Assembly (NCBI GenBank): GCA_903907665.1
Contig: CAIVOW010000121.1
Span: 1 to 12,609 of the forward strand
From: an uncultured Actinomycetes bacterium
GTDB taxonomy: Bacteria; Actinomycetota; Actinomycetes; Nanopelagicales; Nanopelagicaceae
Direction of reading: 5' to 3'
Length of the DNA: 12,609 nucleotides
Shown here: piece by piece, positions 1-7,277 of the stretch
How the letters are laid out: each line of letters begins with the position of its first letter
Numbering within the stretch: position 1 is the stretch's first letter
The notes under the pieces: model-generated
What the model saw: the letters and a program-made list of their open reading frames with translations, nothing else
Told to the model about the DNA's origin: nothing
Database searches by the model: none
Position numbers and translations under genes: made by a program

Positions 1-273
1 GGCTACCGCTTCGCCGATGAGTTCCACCCAGAACTTAATTTTGACCGCCCATACCTTCTTGCAATGGCTAATTCAGGCCCAGGAACTAATGGCTCACAAT
101 TCTTCATCACCACAGTCGAAACATCTTGGCTCAACCGCAAGCACACAATCTTTGGTGAGGTTAAAGATGCCGCTTCACAAAAAGTTGTCGATGCAATCGG
201 TACTACAAAGACTGGTGCTGGCGATCGTCCAGTGCAAGCGATAAAAATTAATTCAGTATCTATTACTGAGTAA
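1..273 (+). CDS. Peptidyl-prolyl cis-trans isomerase, cyclophilin type (5' end missing)
   Basis: This is the C-terminal 90 residues of a cyclophilin, which catalyses cis-trans isomerisation of X-Pro bonds during protein folding. The frame is open from the first base, so the real start lies outside the window. The visible part carries the cyclophilin core: FADEFHPEL, then [19 protein letters not shown], in which the GSQFFIT segment lines the active site, then W-L and the HTIFGEV strand, followed by a short C-terminal segment ending in a TAA stop. I see no membrane or targeting segment in this part; the missing N-terminus would decide between a cytosolic and an exported form. The rhomboid gene begins 2 bp after the stop, so the two are probably cotranscribed. 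A cyclophilin followed by a rhomboid gene is an arrangement I recall from other actinobacteria. The family call is very secure; the exact paralogue is not. Confidence 0.95.
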   Translation, partial: GYRFADEFHPELNFDRPYLLAMANSGPGTNGSQFFITTVETSWLNRKHTIFGEVKDAASQKVVDAIGTTKTGAGDRPVQAIKINSVSITE

Positions 274-275
274 TT

Positions 276-881
276 ATGAAGCAGAAGAATTCGCTCACCA
301 CATATCTCATTGTGGTGATTAGCGGTTTCTATTTTACAGCTCAGTACTACCCTAATATTTTACGTTTAGGAATTACTCTTCAAGAAGAGCTATACCTTAT
401 TAAAAATGCTTACTTTCCTGACGGTAGTATGCACGGTGTAGTTCAAGGTGAATATTGGCGCTTTATTACCGTTGCTCTTACACACGGTTCAATCACCCAC
501 CTACTTTTCAATATGTTGGCATTTTGGCAGCTTGGAAATATTATTGAAAAGATTTACGGAAAGACCACATACAGCGTAATTCTTTTAGGTTCACTTTTAA
601 TGGGTTCATTAGCGTCATATATTTTTAATCCCTCAAACGTCCCAGCAGTAGGAGCATCAGGGATGATTTTCGGACTTTTTGCATCATTACTTGTTACTAA
701 TCGTAAAAATACAGTCGACTATAAAAATGTTATTGGTGTTATTGTCGTCAACTTATTGATTACTTTCTTGGTACCAAATATTGACTGGCACGCGCATGTG
801 GGCGGGTTAATCGGCGGAGCACTTACAACCTTAATTGTTAGAGGTTTTAACCGTCCGCAACAACGCTTGCGCAACATCTAA
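276..881 (+). CDS. Rhomboid family intramembrane serine protease
   Basis: A 201-residue polytopic membrane protein of the rhomboid family, which cleaves transmembrane segments of substrate proteins within the bilayer. The rhomboid signatures are all present: the HxxxHxxxN motif (H70, H75, N79) in an early membrane helix, the catalytic serine in GASG (S128), and the catalytic histidine in AHVGGLIGG (H174), together forming the Ser-His dyad. Hydrophobic stretches lie near residues 8-24, 63-90, 98-117, 125-140 and 151-166, with one more around the catalytic His. The cytosolic C-terminus is short and basic. The ATG is 2 bp after the cyclophilin stop with no clear Shine-Dalgarno sequence, which suggests translational coupling. 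The last 51 bp overlap the 3' end of the convergent Fe-S oxidoreductase gene. The substrate cannot be inferred. Length is typical of compact bacterial rhomboids. Confidence 0.93.
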   Translation: MKQKNSLTTYLIVVISGFYFTAQYYPNILRLGITLQEELYLIKNAYFPDGSMHGVVQGEYWRFITVALTHGSITHLLFNMLAFWQLGNIIEKIYGKTTYSVILLGSLLMGSLASYIFNPSNVPAVGASGMIFGLFASLLVTNRKNTVDYKNVIGVIVVNLLITFLVPNIDWHAHVGGLIGGALTTLIVRGFNRPQQRLRNI

Positions 882-2804
882 TACTTCTACATCTGCCGAT
901 CTCCCGCTGACACCATCTCCGATCATTACTCGGCAGAATGGGCAACCCACGGCGATTTCTTGAGCCCCAGTAGCTATAGCCTCATCAACGCGATTCATAT
1001 TTATACGTGAACCAAGTTTCTCCTCTTGCCACATCCGTCCACCGCCAGCACCACAACAAAATGAACGCTCTTGGTTTCTCGGCATTTCAGTAATGGTGAC
1101 CCCGGTAGATTCAAGAAGCTCTCGGGGCGGTTGATAAATTTGATTGTGCCGACCAAGGTAACAAGGGTCGTGATAAGTAATTGGTTTTGGATTGACAGGC
1201 GGGACCGGGATTAACTTCTTTGTCTTTACTAACTCATTTAAAAGTTGTGTGTGGTGGAGAGGTTCTAATTCAAAACCTTGTTGGCCGTAATCTCGCCCAA
1301 TTGTCGTAAAGCAATGCGGGCAAGTGACTACAACCTTTTTTACACCGCGCGAGCCAAAGACCTCTTTAAACGTCTCAATATTTTCTCGAGCAAGAATCTG
1401 ATAAAGAAATTCATTTCCGGCTCGTCTGGCCGGGTCACCTGTACAGGTTTCGCGTTTACCTAAAACGCCAAATGAAACTCCAGCCATATGCATTAGTTCT
1501 GCAACAGCCTTTGTTGTCTTTTTTGCTCTCTCTTCATACGCGCCTGCGCAACCAACCCAAAATAAATACTCAATTTCATCTGGAATTTGACCCTCAATGA
1601 CACGAACAGGGAAATCACATTCTGCAATCCATGCATCTCTGTCATTGCGGTTAGCGCCCCAAGGATTACCAGATTTCTCAAGGTTGCGAAAAGTCGCACC
1701 CAATTCAGTAGGAAATTCTGATTCAACAAGCACTTGGTAGCGACGCATATTCATAATGTGATCTACGTGTTCGATATCTACTGGGCACTCTTGTACGCAA
1801 GCACCACATGAAGTACATGACCACAAAACTTCCGAAGAGATTACCGAACTTATTGGCGCATCATTGGGAACTTTTGTAAGTGCGTGATCGCGCATCGCCA
1901 TAATTAAAAGTTTCGGAGATAACGGCTTATCTGTGTGCCACGTTGGACATTGTGATTGGCATCGCCCACATTCGGTGCAGCTGGCCATATCCAGCAAACC
2001 CTTCCAAGAAATATCTGCTGCCTTACCAATACCAAATACATCATCTTCCGAGGGATCTTCAAAATTAATTGGTTTGCCGTGCGACAACATTTCTGGAACT
2101 GCCCCAAGAGAAGGTCGCTTATCTGGATTTCTTTGGTAAAAAATATTGAACGGTGCCAAGAATCTATGCCAAGCCACACCCATTGTGAGATTAAGAGCAA
2201 TCACAATGAACCATGCCATCGATACCCATATTTTTATAGCGGCGGTCCAACGTATAACCAAAGGATCGTGACTAAATTGCAGAATAAATACACATGCGAC
2301 TACTGCCAAAATAGTAATTTCTACATACAAACCTCGCCACGTTACAGATCCTAAAAAGCGATTTTTGCGGCCTTTTCGAAACCACATATTCCAAAAGCGC
2401 ACTTTTATAAGTGCGATGATGCCAACGCCTGTAAGTCCAGCAATTCCTAATACAAATCCTCTATACACAATCCAATTACCAATAATCGGTAATTTAAAAG
2501 AAGGAGTGATTACTTCTCCATACGCTTGTACAAGACTTCCAAAAAGTGTGACAAAACCAATCATCACAAACCAGTGGGCAATTCCAGAGGGCGAAAAACG
2601 AGTCATTTTTGTGTGCGACAAGATTTCATGAGTCATCCAAGTGAACCGGCGACCCTTGTTATCCGAGCGGGTAGGGTCAGGCTGACCACGACTAATCAAT
2701 GAATATATTTCGCGAGCTTTCAACACAAAAAGCACGAGCGCGATGAGCGTTATGAAATATGAGGATATAACGAGAACCGCGGTCATATATGACACTGGAG
2801 ACAT
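831..2804 (-). CDS. Membrane-bound Fe-S oxidoreductase, EtfD/HdrD-like
   Basis: A 657-residue protein with an N-terminal membrane domain and a cytosolic Fe-S half. Membrane helices lie near residues 8-28, 75-95, 112-134, 161-177 and 188-210, resembling NarI-type cytochrome b subunits; H64, H77 and H213 are conceivable haem ligands. Two 4Fe-4S motifs follow (C276, C279, C282, C286 and C330, C333, C336, C340). Two CCG domains come next: C419...C454...C495xxC498, where the central pair reads C-T, and C548...C583-C584...C621xxC624, which is canonical. This architecture matches heterodisulfide-reductase-like proteins and Rv0338c (EtfD) of Mycobacterium tuberculosis, proposed to pass electrons from the EtfBA flavoprotein to the quinone pool during fatty-acid oxidation. 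From memory the mycobacterial protein is longer, with an extra C-terminal part. No etf gene is visible here, so the electron donor is inferred. The ATG is the only in-frame ATG/GTG/TTG before an upstream stop; Met7 is an internal alternative. Confidence 0.88.
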   Translation of the reverse strand: MSPVSYMTAVLVISSYFITLIALVLFVLKAREIYSLISRGQPDPTRSDNKGRRFTWMTHEILSHTKMTRFSPSGIAHWFVMIGFVTLFGSLVQAYGEVITPSFKLPIIGNWIVYRGFVLGIAGLTGVGIIALIKVRFWNMWFRKGRKNRFLGSVTWRGLYVEITILAVVACVFILQFSHDPLVIRWTAAIKIWVSMAWFIVIALNLTMGVAWHRFLAPFNIFYQRNPDKRPSLGAVPEMLSHGKPINFEDPSEDDVFGIGKAADISWKGLLDMASCTECGRCQSQCPTWHTDKPLSPKLLIMAMRDHALTKVPNDAPISSVISSEVLWSCTSCGACVQECPVDIEHVDHIMNMRRYQVLVESEFPTELGATFRNLEKSGNPWGANRNDRDAWIAECDFPVRVIEGQIPDEIEYLFWVGCAGAYEERAKKTTKAVAELMHMAGVSFGVLGKRETCTGDPARRAGNEFLYQILARENIETFKEVFGSRGVKKVVVTCPHCFTTIGRDYGQQGFELEPLHHTQLLNELVKTKKLIPVPPVNPKPITYHDPCYLGRHNQIYQPPRELLESTGVTITEMPRNQERSFCCGAGGGRMWQEEKLGSRINMNRVDEAIATGAQEIAVGCPFCRVMIGDGVSGRSADVEVLDVAQALLRTVKTSNN

Positions 2805-2810
2805 ATAAGA

Positions 2811-2816
2811 AGGGTA
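2811..2816 (-). promoter_or_regulatory. -10 element (TACCCT) of the Fe-S oxidoreductase gene, leaderless type
   Basis: On the minus strand TACCCT occupies exactly -12 to -7 before the ATG at 2804. This fits the actinobacterial TANNNT -10 of a transcript that begins at the A of the start codon. There is no purine-rich Shine-Dalgarno sequence upstream of this ATG, which supports leaderless translation. No good -35 is visible. A second minus-strand -10 candidate (TATAGT, 2858-2863) would instead give a leader of about 45 nt. Confidence 0.5.
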
Positions 2817-2859
2817 CGGGATGTTGGCAAAAGAGCGGCTGAAATCGGAAGATTAAAAC

Positions 2860-2865
2860 TATAGT
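2860..2865 (+). promoter_or_regulatory. -10 element (TATAGT) of glpX, leaderless type
   Basis: TATAGT lies exactly at -12 to -7 from the ATG at 2872, the position expected when transcription starts on the A of the start codon. This argues for the ATG at 2872 over the in-frame TTG at 2866, which would sit inside the core promoter. The element is at the centre of a perfect 12-bp palindrome (2856-2867), so the same sequence also reads as TATAGT on the other strand. No convincing -35 is visible. Confidence 0.6.
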
Positions 2866-2871
2866 TTGGGT

Positions 2872-3834
2872 ATGAAACACCAACCACCCGTTGGCCGCAA
2901 TCTCGCATTAGAACTTGTGCGAGTTACTGAGACGGCTGCTCAAGCGGCTGCGCGATGGGTGGGTAAAGGCGATAAAAATGCAGCCGATCAGGCAGCAGTC
3001 GATGCGATGCGCGCGATGATTCAAACTGTTGATATGCGCGGGGTAGTGGTGATTGGAGAGGGCGAGAAAGACAAAGCCCCAATGCTTTTTAATGGCGAGC
3101 TAGTAGGAAATGGAGATGGGCCAGAATGTGATGTGGCCGTTGACCCCATTGATGGAACTTCTTTAGCAGCTAAAGGAATTAATAATGCTTTGAGTGTGAT
3201 TGCGCTAGCTAACCGCGGGGCAATGTTTGATGCCTCTTCTGTTTTTTATATGAAAAAGATTGTTACAGGAGAAGAAGGAGCGGGCGTCATTGATATCACA
3301 GCCCCTATTTCAGAGAATATTAGAAGGGTTGCGAAAGCTAAAGGGATTTATGTTGAGGATATGACGATTGTCGTTTTGGATCGCCCGCGCCATCAAGAAC
3401 TAGCTAATGAGATTCGCGAAGTAGGTGCGCGTATTAAATTCATTAGCGATGGTGATATCGCTGGTGCAATCTTGGCGGCCCGCCCAAATACTGGTGCAGA
3501 TATGTTGATTGGAATTGGTGGTTCACCTGAAGGCGTCATCGCTGCTTGTGCGATGAAATGTTTAGGTGGTGCCATCCAAGCTCAGTTGCATCCAACTTCT
3601 CCACAAGAGATCGAAGCGGCCCAAGCTGCAGGAATTGATCTCAGCGCCATCCTTACAACCGACGACTTGGTTAAGGGCGAGGATGTTTTTGTCGCAGCAA
3701 CCGGGATTACAGATGGCGAGCTTCTCAAAGGGATCCGTTATTACAAAAACCACGCCACCTCCCACTCTCTTGTAATGCGGGGTCGATCACGCACTATTCG
3801 GATAATTGAGTCCGAGCACCCTCTAACCCACTAA
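2872..3834 (+). CDS. glpX: Fructose-1,6-bisphosphatase, class II (GlpX)
   Basis: This 320-residue enzyme hydrolyses fructose 1,6-bisphosphate to fructose 6-phosphate, the committed step of gluconeogenesis, in the cytosol. In actinobacteria the GlpX type is usually the main FBPase. The sequence contains the class II motifs: [14 protein letters not shown] near residues 60-75, the metal-binding VDPIDGT (V90-T96) followed by [13 protein letters not shown], and a glycine-rich [10 protein letters not shown] segment near residues 205-220. Length is normal and the frame is unbroken. An in-frame TTG at 2866 would add two residues, but the -10 hexamer placed for an A-start at 2872 makes ATG the better choice. 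The gene is divergent from the Fe-S oxidoreductase and shares a 67-bp promoter region with it. The heat-shock operon follows in the same direction after 188 bp with its own promoter, and I see no clear terminator after glpX. Confidence 0.95.
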   Translation: MKHQPPVGRNLALELVRVTETAAQAAARWVGKGDKNAADQAAVDAMRAMIQTVDMRGVVVIGEGEKDKAPMLFNGELVGNGDGPECDVAVDPIDGTSLAAKGINNALSVIALANRGAMFDASSVFYMKKIVTGEEGAGVIDITAPISENIRRVAKAKGIYVEDMTIVVLDRPRHQELANEIREVGARIKFISDGDIAGAILAARPNTGADMLIGIGGSPEGVIAACAMKCLGGAIQAQLHPTSPQEIEAAQAAGIDLSAILTTDDLVKGEDVFVAATGITDGELLKGIRYYKNHATSHSLVMRGRSRTIRIIESEHPLTH

Positions 3835-3847
3835 CTGTGATTGTTCG

Positions 3848-3877
3848 CCCAGCCAGCCCAGCCAGCCCAGCCAGCCC
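3848..3877. repeat. 9-bp tandem repeat (AGCCAGCCC x3) with G-quadruplex potential
   Basis: Three exact copies of AGCCAGCCC follow a CCC triplet, giving four C-triplets separated by identical 6-base spacers. The minus strand therefore reads G3-N6-G3-N6-G3-N6-G3, which fits the usual G-quadruplex consensus (G3 or more, loops of 1-7). The loops themselves contain GG. The tract is far more GC-rich than its surroundings and lies between the glpX stop and the dnaK control region, 43 bp before the first HAIR site. A weak 4-bp hairpin (GGGA/TCCC, 3878-3890) follows but lacks a T-run, so I do not call a terminator. Confidence 0.85.
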
Positions 3878-3920
3878 GGGAATAGATCCCACGCTCCCTG
3901 TGTTATGTAGATAACTCATA

Positions 3921-3941
3921 GTTGAGCCGCTTCGACTCAAG
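3921..3941. promoter_or_regulatory. HAIR operator, HspR binding site 1
   Basis: GTTGAGC, a 7-base spacer and ACTCAAG match the HAIR consensus CTTGAGT-N7-ACTCAAG with a perfect right arm, 5 of 7 bases in the left arm and the exact spacing. HspR is encoded as the last gene of this operon, so autoregulation through this site is expected. The site lies just upstream of the proposed -35 of the dnaK promoter. Confidence 0.85.
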
Positions 3942-3943
3942 GT

Positions 3944-3964
3944 TTTGACCAAAGGCGACTCAAG
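3944..3964. promoter_or_regulatory. Second HAIR-like site with a degenerate left arm
   Basis: The right arm ACTCAAG at 3958-3964 is perfect. The left arm at the correct N7 distance is TTTGACC, matching only 4 of 7 consensus bases. It starts 23 bp after site 1, about two helical turns, so two HspR dimers could bind on similar faces. The left arm overlaps the proposed -35, so binding here would block RNA polymerase directly. Confidence 0.6.
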
Positions 3965-3973
3965 TGCGAGAAT
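3945..3973 (+). promoter_or_regulatory. dnaK operon promoter (TTGACC-N17-GAGAAT)
   Basis: A near-consensus -35 TTGACC (3945-3950) is followed after 17 bp by GAGAAT (3968-3973), a weak -10. Transcription would begin near 3980 and give a leader of about 43 nt containing a Shine-Dalgarno sequence, unlike the apparently leaderless genes nearby. The promoter is embedded in the second HAIR-like site. The -35 is convincing; the -10 could be shifted by a few bases. Confidence 0.55.
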
Positions 3974-4007
3974 TAAAGCCTAGCCCAGCAACCCCAGGGC
4001 TGATCTA

Positions 4008-4015
4008 AGAAGGAG
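4008..4015 (+). promoter_or_regulatory. Strong ribosome binding site of dnaK (AGAAGGAG)
   Basis: AGAAGGAG ends 7 bases before the ATG at 4023 and is the clearest Shine-Dalgarno sequence in the window. A 5-bp inverted repeat (AGCCC 3982-3986, GGGCT 3997-4001) lies just upstream in the leader and could form a small hairpin without covering the site. Confidence 0.85.
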
Positions 4016-4022
4016 TTACATC

Positions 4023-5849
4023 ATGGCAAGAGCAGTTGGAATCGATCTAGGTACTACAAACAGTTGTGTCAGCGTTTTAGAAGGCGGAGAGCCATCGGTT
4101 ATCGCCAATGCCGAGGGTGCTCGCACCACGCCATCCATTGTGGCTTTCGCCAAAAATGGTGAGGTTTTGGTCGGAGAGGTCGCTAAGCGCCAATCGGTGA
4201 CAAACGTCGATCGCACCATTCGTTCAGTCAAGCGCCACATGGGCGAAGCCTGGACAGTAGATATTGATGGAAAGAAATACACCCCACAGGAAATCAGTGC
4301 GCGTATTTTGATGAAACTAAAGCGCGACGCCGAAGCTTTCCTTGGCGACACAGTGAGCGACGCCGTTATCACCGTGCCCGCATATTTCAATGACGCACAA
4401 CGTCAAGCAACCAAAGAGGCAGGAGAAATTGCTGGTCTTAACGTACTTCGTATCGTTAACGAGCCAACAGCTGCTGCGCTCGCTTACGGACTTGATAAGG
4501 GCGACAAAGAACAAACAATTTTAGTCTTCGACCTTGGCGGCGGAACGTTTGACGTTTCCCTTTTGGAAATTGGAGATGGTGTTGTAGAAGTTAAGGCGAC
4601 ATCTGGTGATAACCACCTCGGTGGCGATGACTGGGATCAAGCACTCGTTGATTTCTTAGTGAAGACATTCGGTTCAAAAAACGGAATTGATCTCACTAAA
4701 GATAAGATGGCAATGCAACGTATTCGAGAAGCTTCAGAAAAAGCAAAAATCGAATTGTCCGCATCAGCGTCTACTTCAATTAATCTTCCATACATAACAG
4801 TAGATTCTGAAAAGAATCCATTATTTTTGGATGAGACAATCACGCGAGCACAATTCCAATCAATGACGGCTGATCTACTTGAGCGTACAAAGAAGCCTTT
4901 CCAGACAGTTCTTAAGGATGCTGGAATTCCTATCGCTGATATTGATCACGTTGTGCTTGTTGGTGGATCAACTCGTATGCCAGCAGTAGTAGATCTTGTT
5001 CGTGAACTTACAGGTGGAAAAGAACCTAATAAGGGCGTAAACCCAGATGAAGTTGTTGCCGTTGGAGCTGCGCTTCAAGCCGGTGTTCTTAAAGGTGAAG
5101 TAAAAGATGTTCTTCTCCTCGATGTAACACCTCTCTCACTTGGTATCGAAACCAAGGGTGGAGTAATGACAAAGCTCATCGAAAAGAACACCACTATTCC
5201 TACAAAGCGTTCTGAAATCTTTACAACAGCTGATGACAATCAGCCAGCTGTACAGATTCAAGCTTTCCAAGGAGAGCGTGAAATGGCTGCTTACAACAAG
5301 CGCCTTGGCATGTTCGAGCTAACTGGAATTGCGCCAGCGCCTCGTGGGGTTCCACAAATCGAAGTGACTTTCGATATTGATGCGAACGGAATTGTTCACG
5401 TTACAGCAAAAGATCTTGGAACTGGAAAGTCTCAGTCCATGACCATCACAGGTGGCTCGGCTCTTTCTAAGGAAGATATTGAGCGCATGGTGAAGGATGC
5501 CGAAGCGCATGCTGATGAGGATAAACAGCGTCGCGAAGAGGCTGATATCCGTAACGCAGGTGATTCACTTGCATACACAACCGAAAAATTCCTCAAAGAT
5601 AATGAGGAGAAATTATCGACACCTGAAAACGCCGAAAAGAAAGCAGAAGTTGAAACAGCACTGGCTGATTTGAAGAAGCTTCTTGAAGGCGCTGACTTCG
5701 CAGGAATCAAGACAGCCACTGACAAAGTATCAGAGCTATCACAACAACTCGGTGCTGCTCTTTACGCATCGGCTGATGCGCAAGCAGGCGCCGCCGCTGA
5801 TTCGGAAAAACATGATGGTGTTGACGAAGCTGAGGTTGTTGAAGAGTAA
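4023..5849 (+). CDS. dnaK: Molecular chaperone DnaK (Hsp70)
   Basis: A full-length 608-residue cytosolic Hsp70 that binds exposed hydrophobic segments of clients under ATP control. The nucleotide-binding domain opens with GIDLGTTNS (residues 6-14) and contains the phosphate loop DLGGGTFD (170-177) and the [10 protein letters not shown] motif. The hydrophobic interdomain linker and start of the substrate-binding domain are [12 protein letters not shown], centred on D367. The beta-sandwich, with [15 protein letters not shown] at its end, and an alpha-helical lid follow. The C-terminal tail is Ala- and acid-rich, ends EVVEE, and lacks the eukaryotic EEVD. It is first in the dnaK-grpE-dnaJ-hspR operon, with its own promoter, HAIR operators and a strong ribosome binding site. 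Its stop overlaps the grpE start by one base (TAATG). Expression should rise on heat shock when HspR is released. Nothing in the sequence is abnormal for the family. Confidence 0.99.
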   Translation: MARAVGIDLGTTNSCVSVLEGGEPSVIANAEGARTTPSIVAFAKNGEVLVGEVAKRQSVTNVDRTIRSVKRHMGEAWTVDIDGKKYTPQEISARILMKLKRDAEAFLGDTVSDAVITVPAYFNDAQRQATKEAGEIAGLNVLRIVNEPTAAALAYGLDKGDKEQTILVFDLGGGTFDVSLLEIGDGVVEVKATSGDNHLGGDDWDQALVDFLVKTFGSKNGIDLTKDKMAMQRIREASEKAKIELSASASTSINLPYITVDSEKNPLFLDETITRAQFQSMTADLLERTKKPFQTVLKDAGIPIADIDHVVLVGGSTRMPAVVDLVRELTGGKEPNKGVNPDEVVAVGAALQAGVLKGEVKDVLLLDVTPLSLGIETKGGVMTKLIEKNTTIPTKRSEIFTTADDNQPAVQIQAFQGEREMAAYNKRLGMFELTGIAPAPRGVPQIEVTFDIDANGIVHVTAKDLGTGKSQSMTITGGSALSKEDIERMVKDAEAHADEDKQRREEADIRNAGDSLAYTTEKFLKDNEEKLSTPENAEKKAEVETALADLKKLLEGADFAGIKTATDKVSELSQQLGAALYASADAQAGAAADSEKHDGVDEAEVVEE

Positions 5850-6352
5850 TGAGTGAGTCACAGAATCCTGCAGCAGAGGGGTCCTCAGAAGAGGAACTTT
5901 CTGCTGCGGTTGACGAAGCGTTGGCTTCTGTTGAGACACGAGATCCTGTTGAAGTATTAACAGAAGATCTTCAACGACTTACAGCCGAATACGCGAATTA
6001 TCGCAAACGCGTGGATCGCGATCGCATTGCTGATCGTGAGGCAGTCTTCGCACTTGTGATGTCAGAACTACTTCCTATTCTTGACAATATTGAGCGCGCT
6101 GAAGAACATGGCGAACTCACTGGCGGCTTTAAGGCGGTTGCAGATCAACTTACTGCCGTGACCGAAAGAATTGGTTTAACAAAATTTTCGGAAGTGAACG
6201 TCGCATTTGATCCAATGATTCATGAAGCACTTATGCATGAGACATCCCCGGATGTCACCGAAACCTCGGTAACCAAAGTGCTTCAACCTGGATATAAATT
6301 CAAAGAAAGAGTGATCCGCCCTGCTCGCGTAGCAGTCGCAGATCCGCAATAA
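5849..6352 (+). CDS. grpE: GrpE, nucleotide exchange factor for DnaK
   Basis: A 167-residue cochaperone that dimerises and releases ADP from DnaK so the client can leave. An acidic, probably disordered N-terminal tail (about residues 1-35) is followed by the long coiled-coil helix, including the family segment EYANYRKRV (47-55), then the helical ELLPILDNIERA stretch. The C-terminal beta domain has the characteristic FDPMIHEAL and later LQPGYKFKERVIRPARV. The protein is slightly short for GrpE, mainly because of a short N-terminal tail. Its ATG overlaps the dnaK stop codon by one base, so translation is almost certainly coupled, which helps keep the two partners in proportion. dnaJ follows after 13 bp. 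Confidence 0.97.
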   Translation: MSESQNPAAEGSSEEELSAAVDEALASVETRDPVEVLTEDLQRLTAEYANYRKRVDRDRIADREAVFALVMSELLPILDNIERAEEHGELTGGFKAVADQLTAVTERIGLTKFSEVNVAFDPMIHEALMHETSPDVTETSVTKVLQPGYKFKERVIRPARVAVADPQ

Positions 6353-6365
6353 AAGGCAGAATTAA

Positions 6366-7277
6366 ATGGCAGCCAAGGATCTCTATGAAAAAGATCTCTA
6401 CGCGATCCTTGGTGTCAAAAAAAGTGATGGCGCAGATACTGTTAAAAAGCAGTACCGCAAAATGGCTAGAGAGCTTCACCCGGATAAAACTAAAGGCGAT
6501 AAAAAACTAGAAGATCGCTTTAAGGAAGTATCAGAAGCCTATGAAGTATTAAGCGACGATAAAAAAAGAGCTGAATACGATGAAATGCGCGAAGCTCACA
6601 AATCTGGTCGCATCCCTCGAGGCCAACAATCACAATACGGGCACAATCAAGCTGGTCAAAGTGGTTTCCAATCGGGCGGCGATTTCAGCGATATCTTTGG
6701 AGATTTATTTGGTGGCGGCGCTCGCAGAGGTCCAAGTCGCGGTCAAGATCTCCAAACGCAAATATCTATTTCTTTTCGAGATTCAATCTACGGAAGTGAA
6801 GTAACAATTCGTGCTAGCGCCGAACCATTTACAACTCGGCTACCGGCGGGAATTAAAGATGGCGGAAAAATCAAACTCAAAGGCAGGGGAGCGCCCGGTC
6901 AAGCTGGACCTGGTGACCTCTTTGTCATTGTTCACGTTACGCCCCACCCACTTTATAAACGTGATGAAAACAATCTGCTAATGACGCTACCGGTTACATT
7001 TACAGAGGCAACGCTCGGCGCTGACATCTCTGTTCCCACCTTGAGCGGTGAAGAAGTAAAAGTACGAATTGCTGCGGGAACACCAAATGGCAAAAAACTT
7101 AAAATAAAGGGCCATGGCGTTAAAAGAAATCACGAACAAGGTGACCTCATTGTCACTATTGATGTCCAAGTTCCCCAACGAGTTGATAGCAAGGCAAAAA
7201 AAGCTCTTGAAGATTTTGCATCAGCAACCATAGACTTTGACCCACGCGCCGAACTTAAGCAAAGGTCGCAAGCATGA
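6366..7277 (+). CDS. dnaJ: DnaJ-family cochaperone without zinc finger (type II Hsp40)
   Basis: A 303-residue Hsp40 that stimulates DnaK ATPase and delivers clients. The J domain (about residues 10-75) has the essential HPD motif at 38-40. A G/F-rich region (about 85-125) contains DFSDIFGDLFGGG. The C-terminal client-binding beta domains start directly after it (RGQDLQTQISISF) and include AGIKDGGKIKLKGRGAPG and GDLFVIVHV. The four CxxCxGxG zinc-binding repeats normally inserted in CTD I are absent, and the protein has no cysteine at all. It is therefore a CbpA-like type II Hsp40 although it occupies the dnaJ position of the operon, where actinobacteria usually encode a zinc-finger DnaJ. There is no frameshift or gap that would explain the loss. 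The start has a modest purine-rich site 13 bp after grpE, and the stop overlaps the hspR ATG (ATGA). Confidence 0.93.
   Translation: MAAKDLYEKDLYAILGVKKSDGADTVKKQYRKMARELHPDKTKGDKKLEDRFKEVSEAYEVLSDDKKRAEYDEMREAHKSGRIPRGQQSQYGHNQAGQSGFQSGGDFSDIFGDLFGGGARRGPSRGQDLQTQISISFRDSIYGSEVTIRASAEPFTTRLPAGIKDGGKIKLKGRGAPGQAGPGDLFVIVHVTPHPLYKRDENNLLMTLPVTFTEATLGADISVPTLSGEEVKVRIAAGTPNGKKLKIKGHGVKRNHEQGDLIVTIDVQVPQRVDSKAKKALEDFASATIDFDPRAELKQRSQA

Noticed and set aside
1442..1444. Degenerate first CCG motif (C454-T455 instead of C-C) in the Fe-S oxidoreductase as possible loss of function.
   Set aside because: The second CCG domain and both 4Fe-4S motifs are intact. As far as I recall, the same CTGDPARR form is typical of this subfamily, so it is not evidence of decay.
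2866..2871. In-frame TTG start for glpX two codons before the ATG.
   Set aside because: It lies within or immediately after the TATAGT -10 element. The ATG at 2872 is correctly placed for a leaderless start and gives a normal N-terminus.
3848..3890. The tandem repeat and following GGGA/TCCC hairpin as a CRISPR remnant or a rho-independent terminator of glpX.
   Set aside because: The repeat unit is only 9 bp with no unique spacers. The hairpin stem is 4 bp with no T-run after it.
4016..5725. Long open frames antisense to dnaK and other genes.
   Set aside because: They lie inside well-identified conserved genes, show no recognisable domains or start signals, and are the expected by-product of the codon bias of the sense genes.
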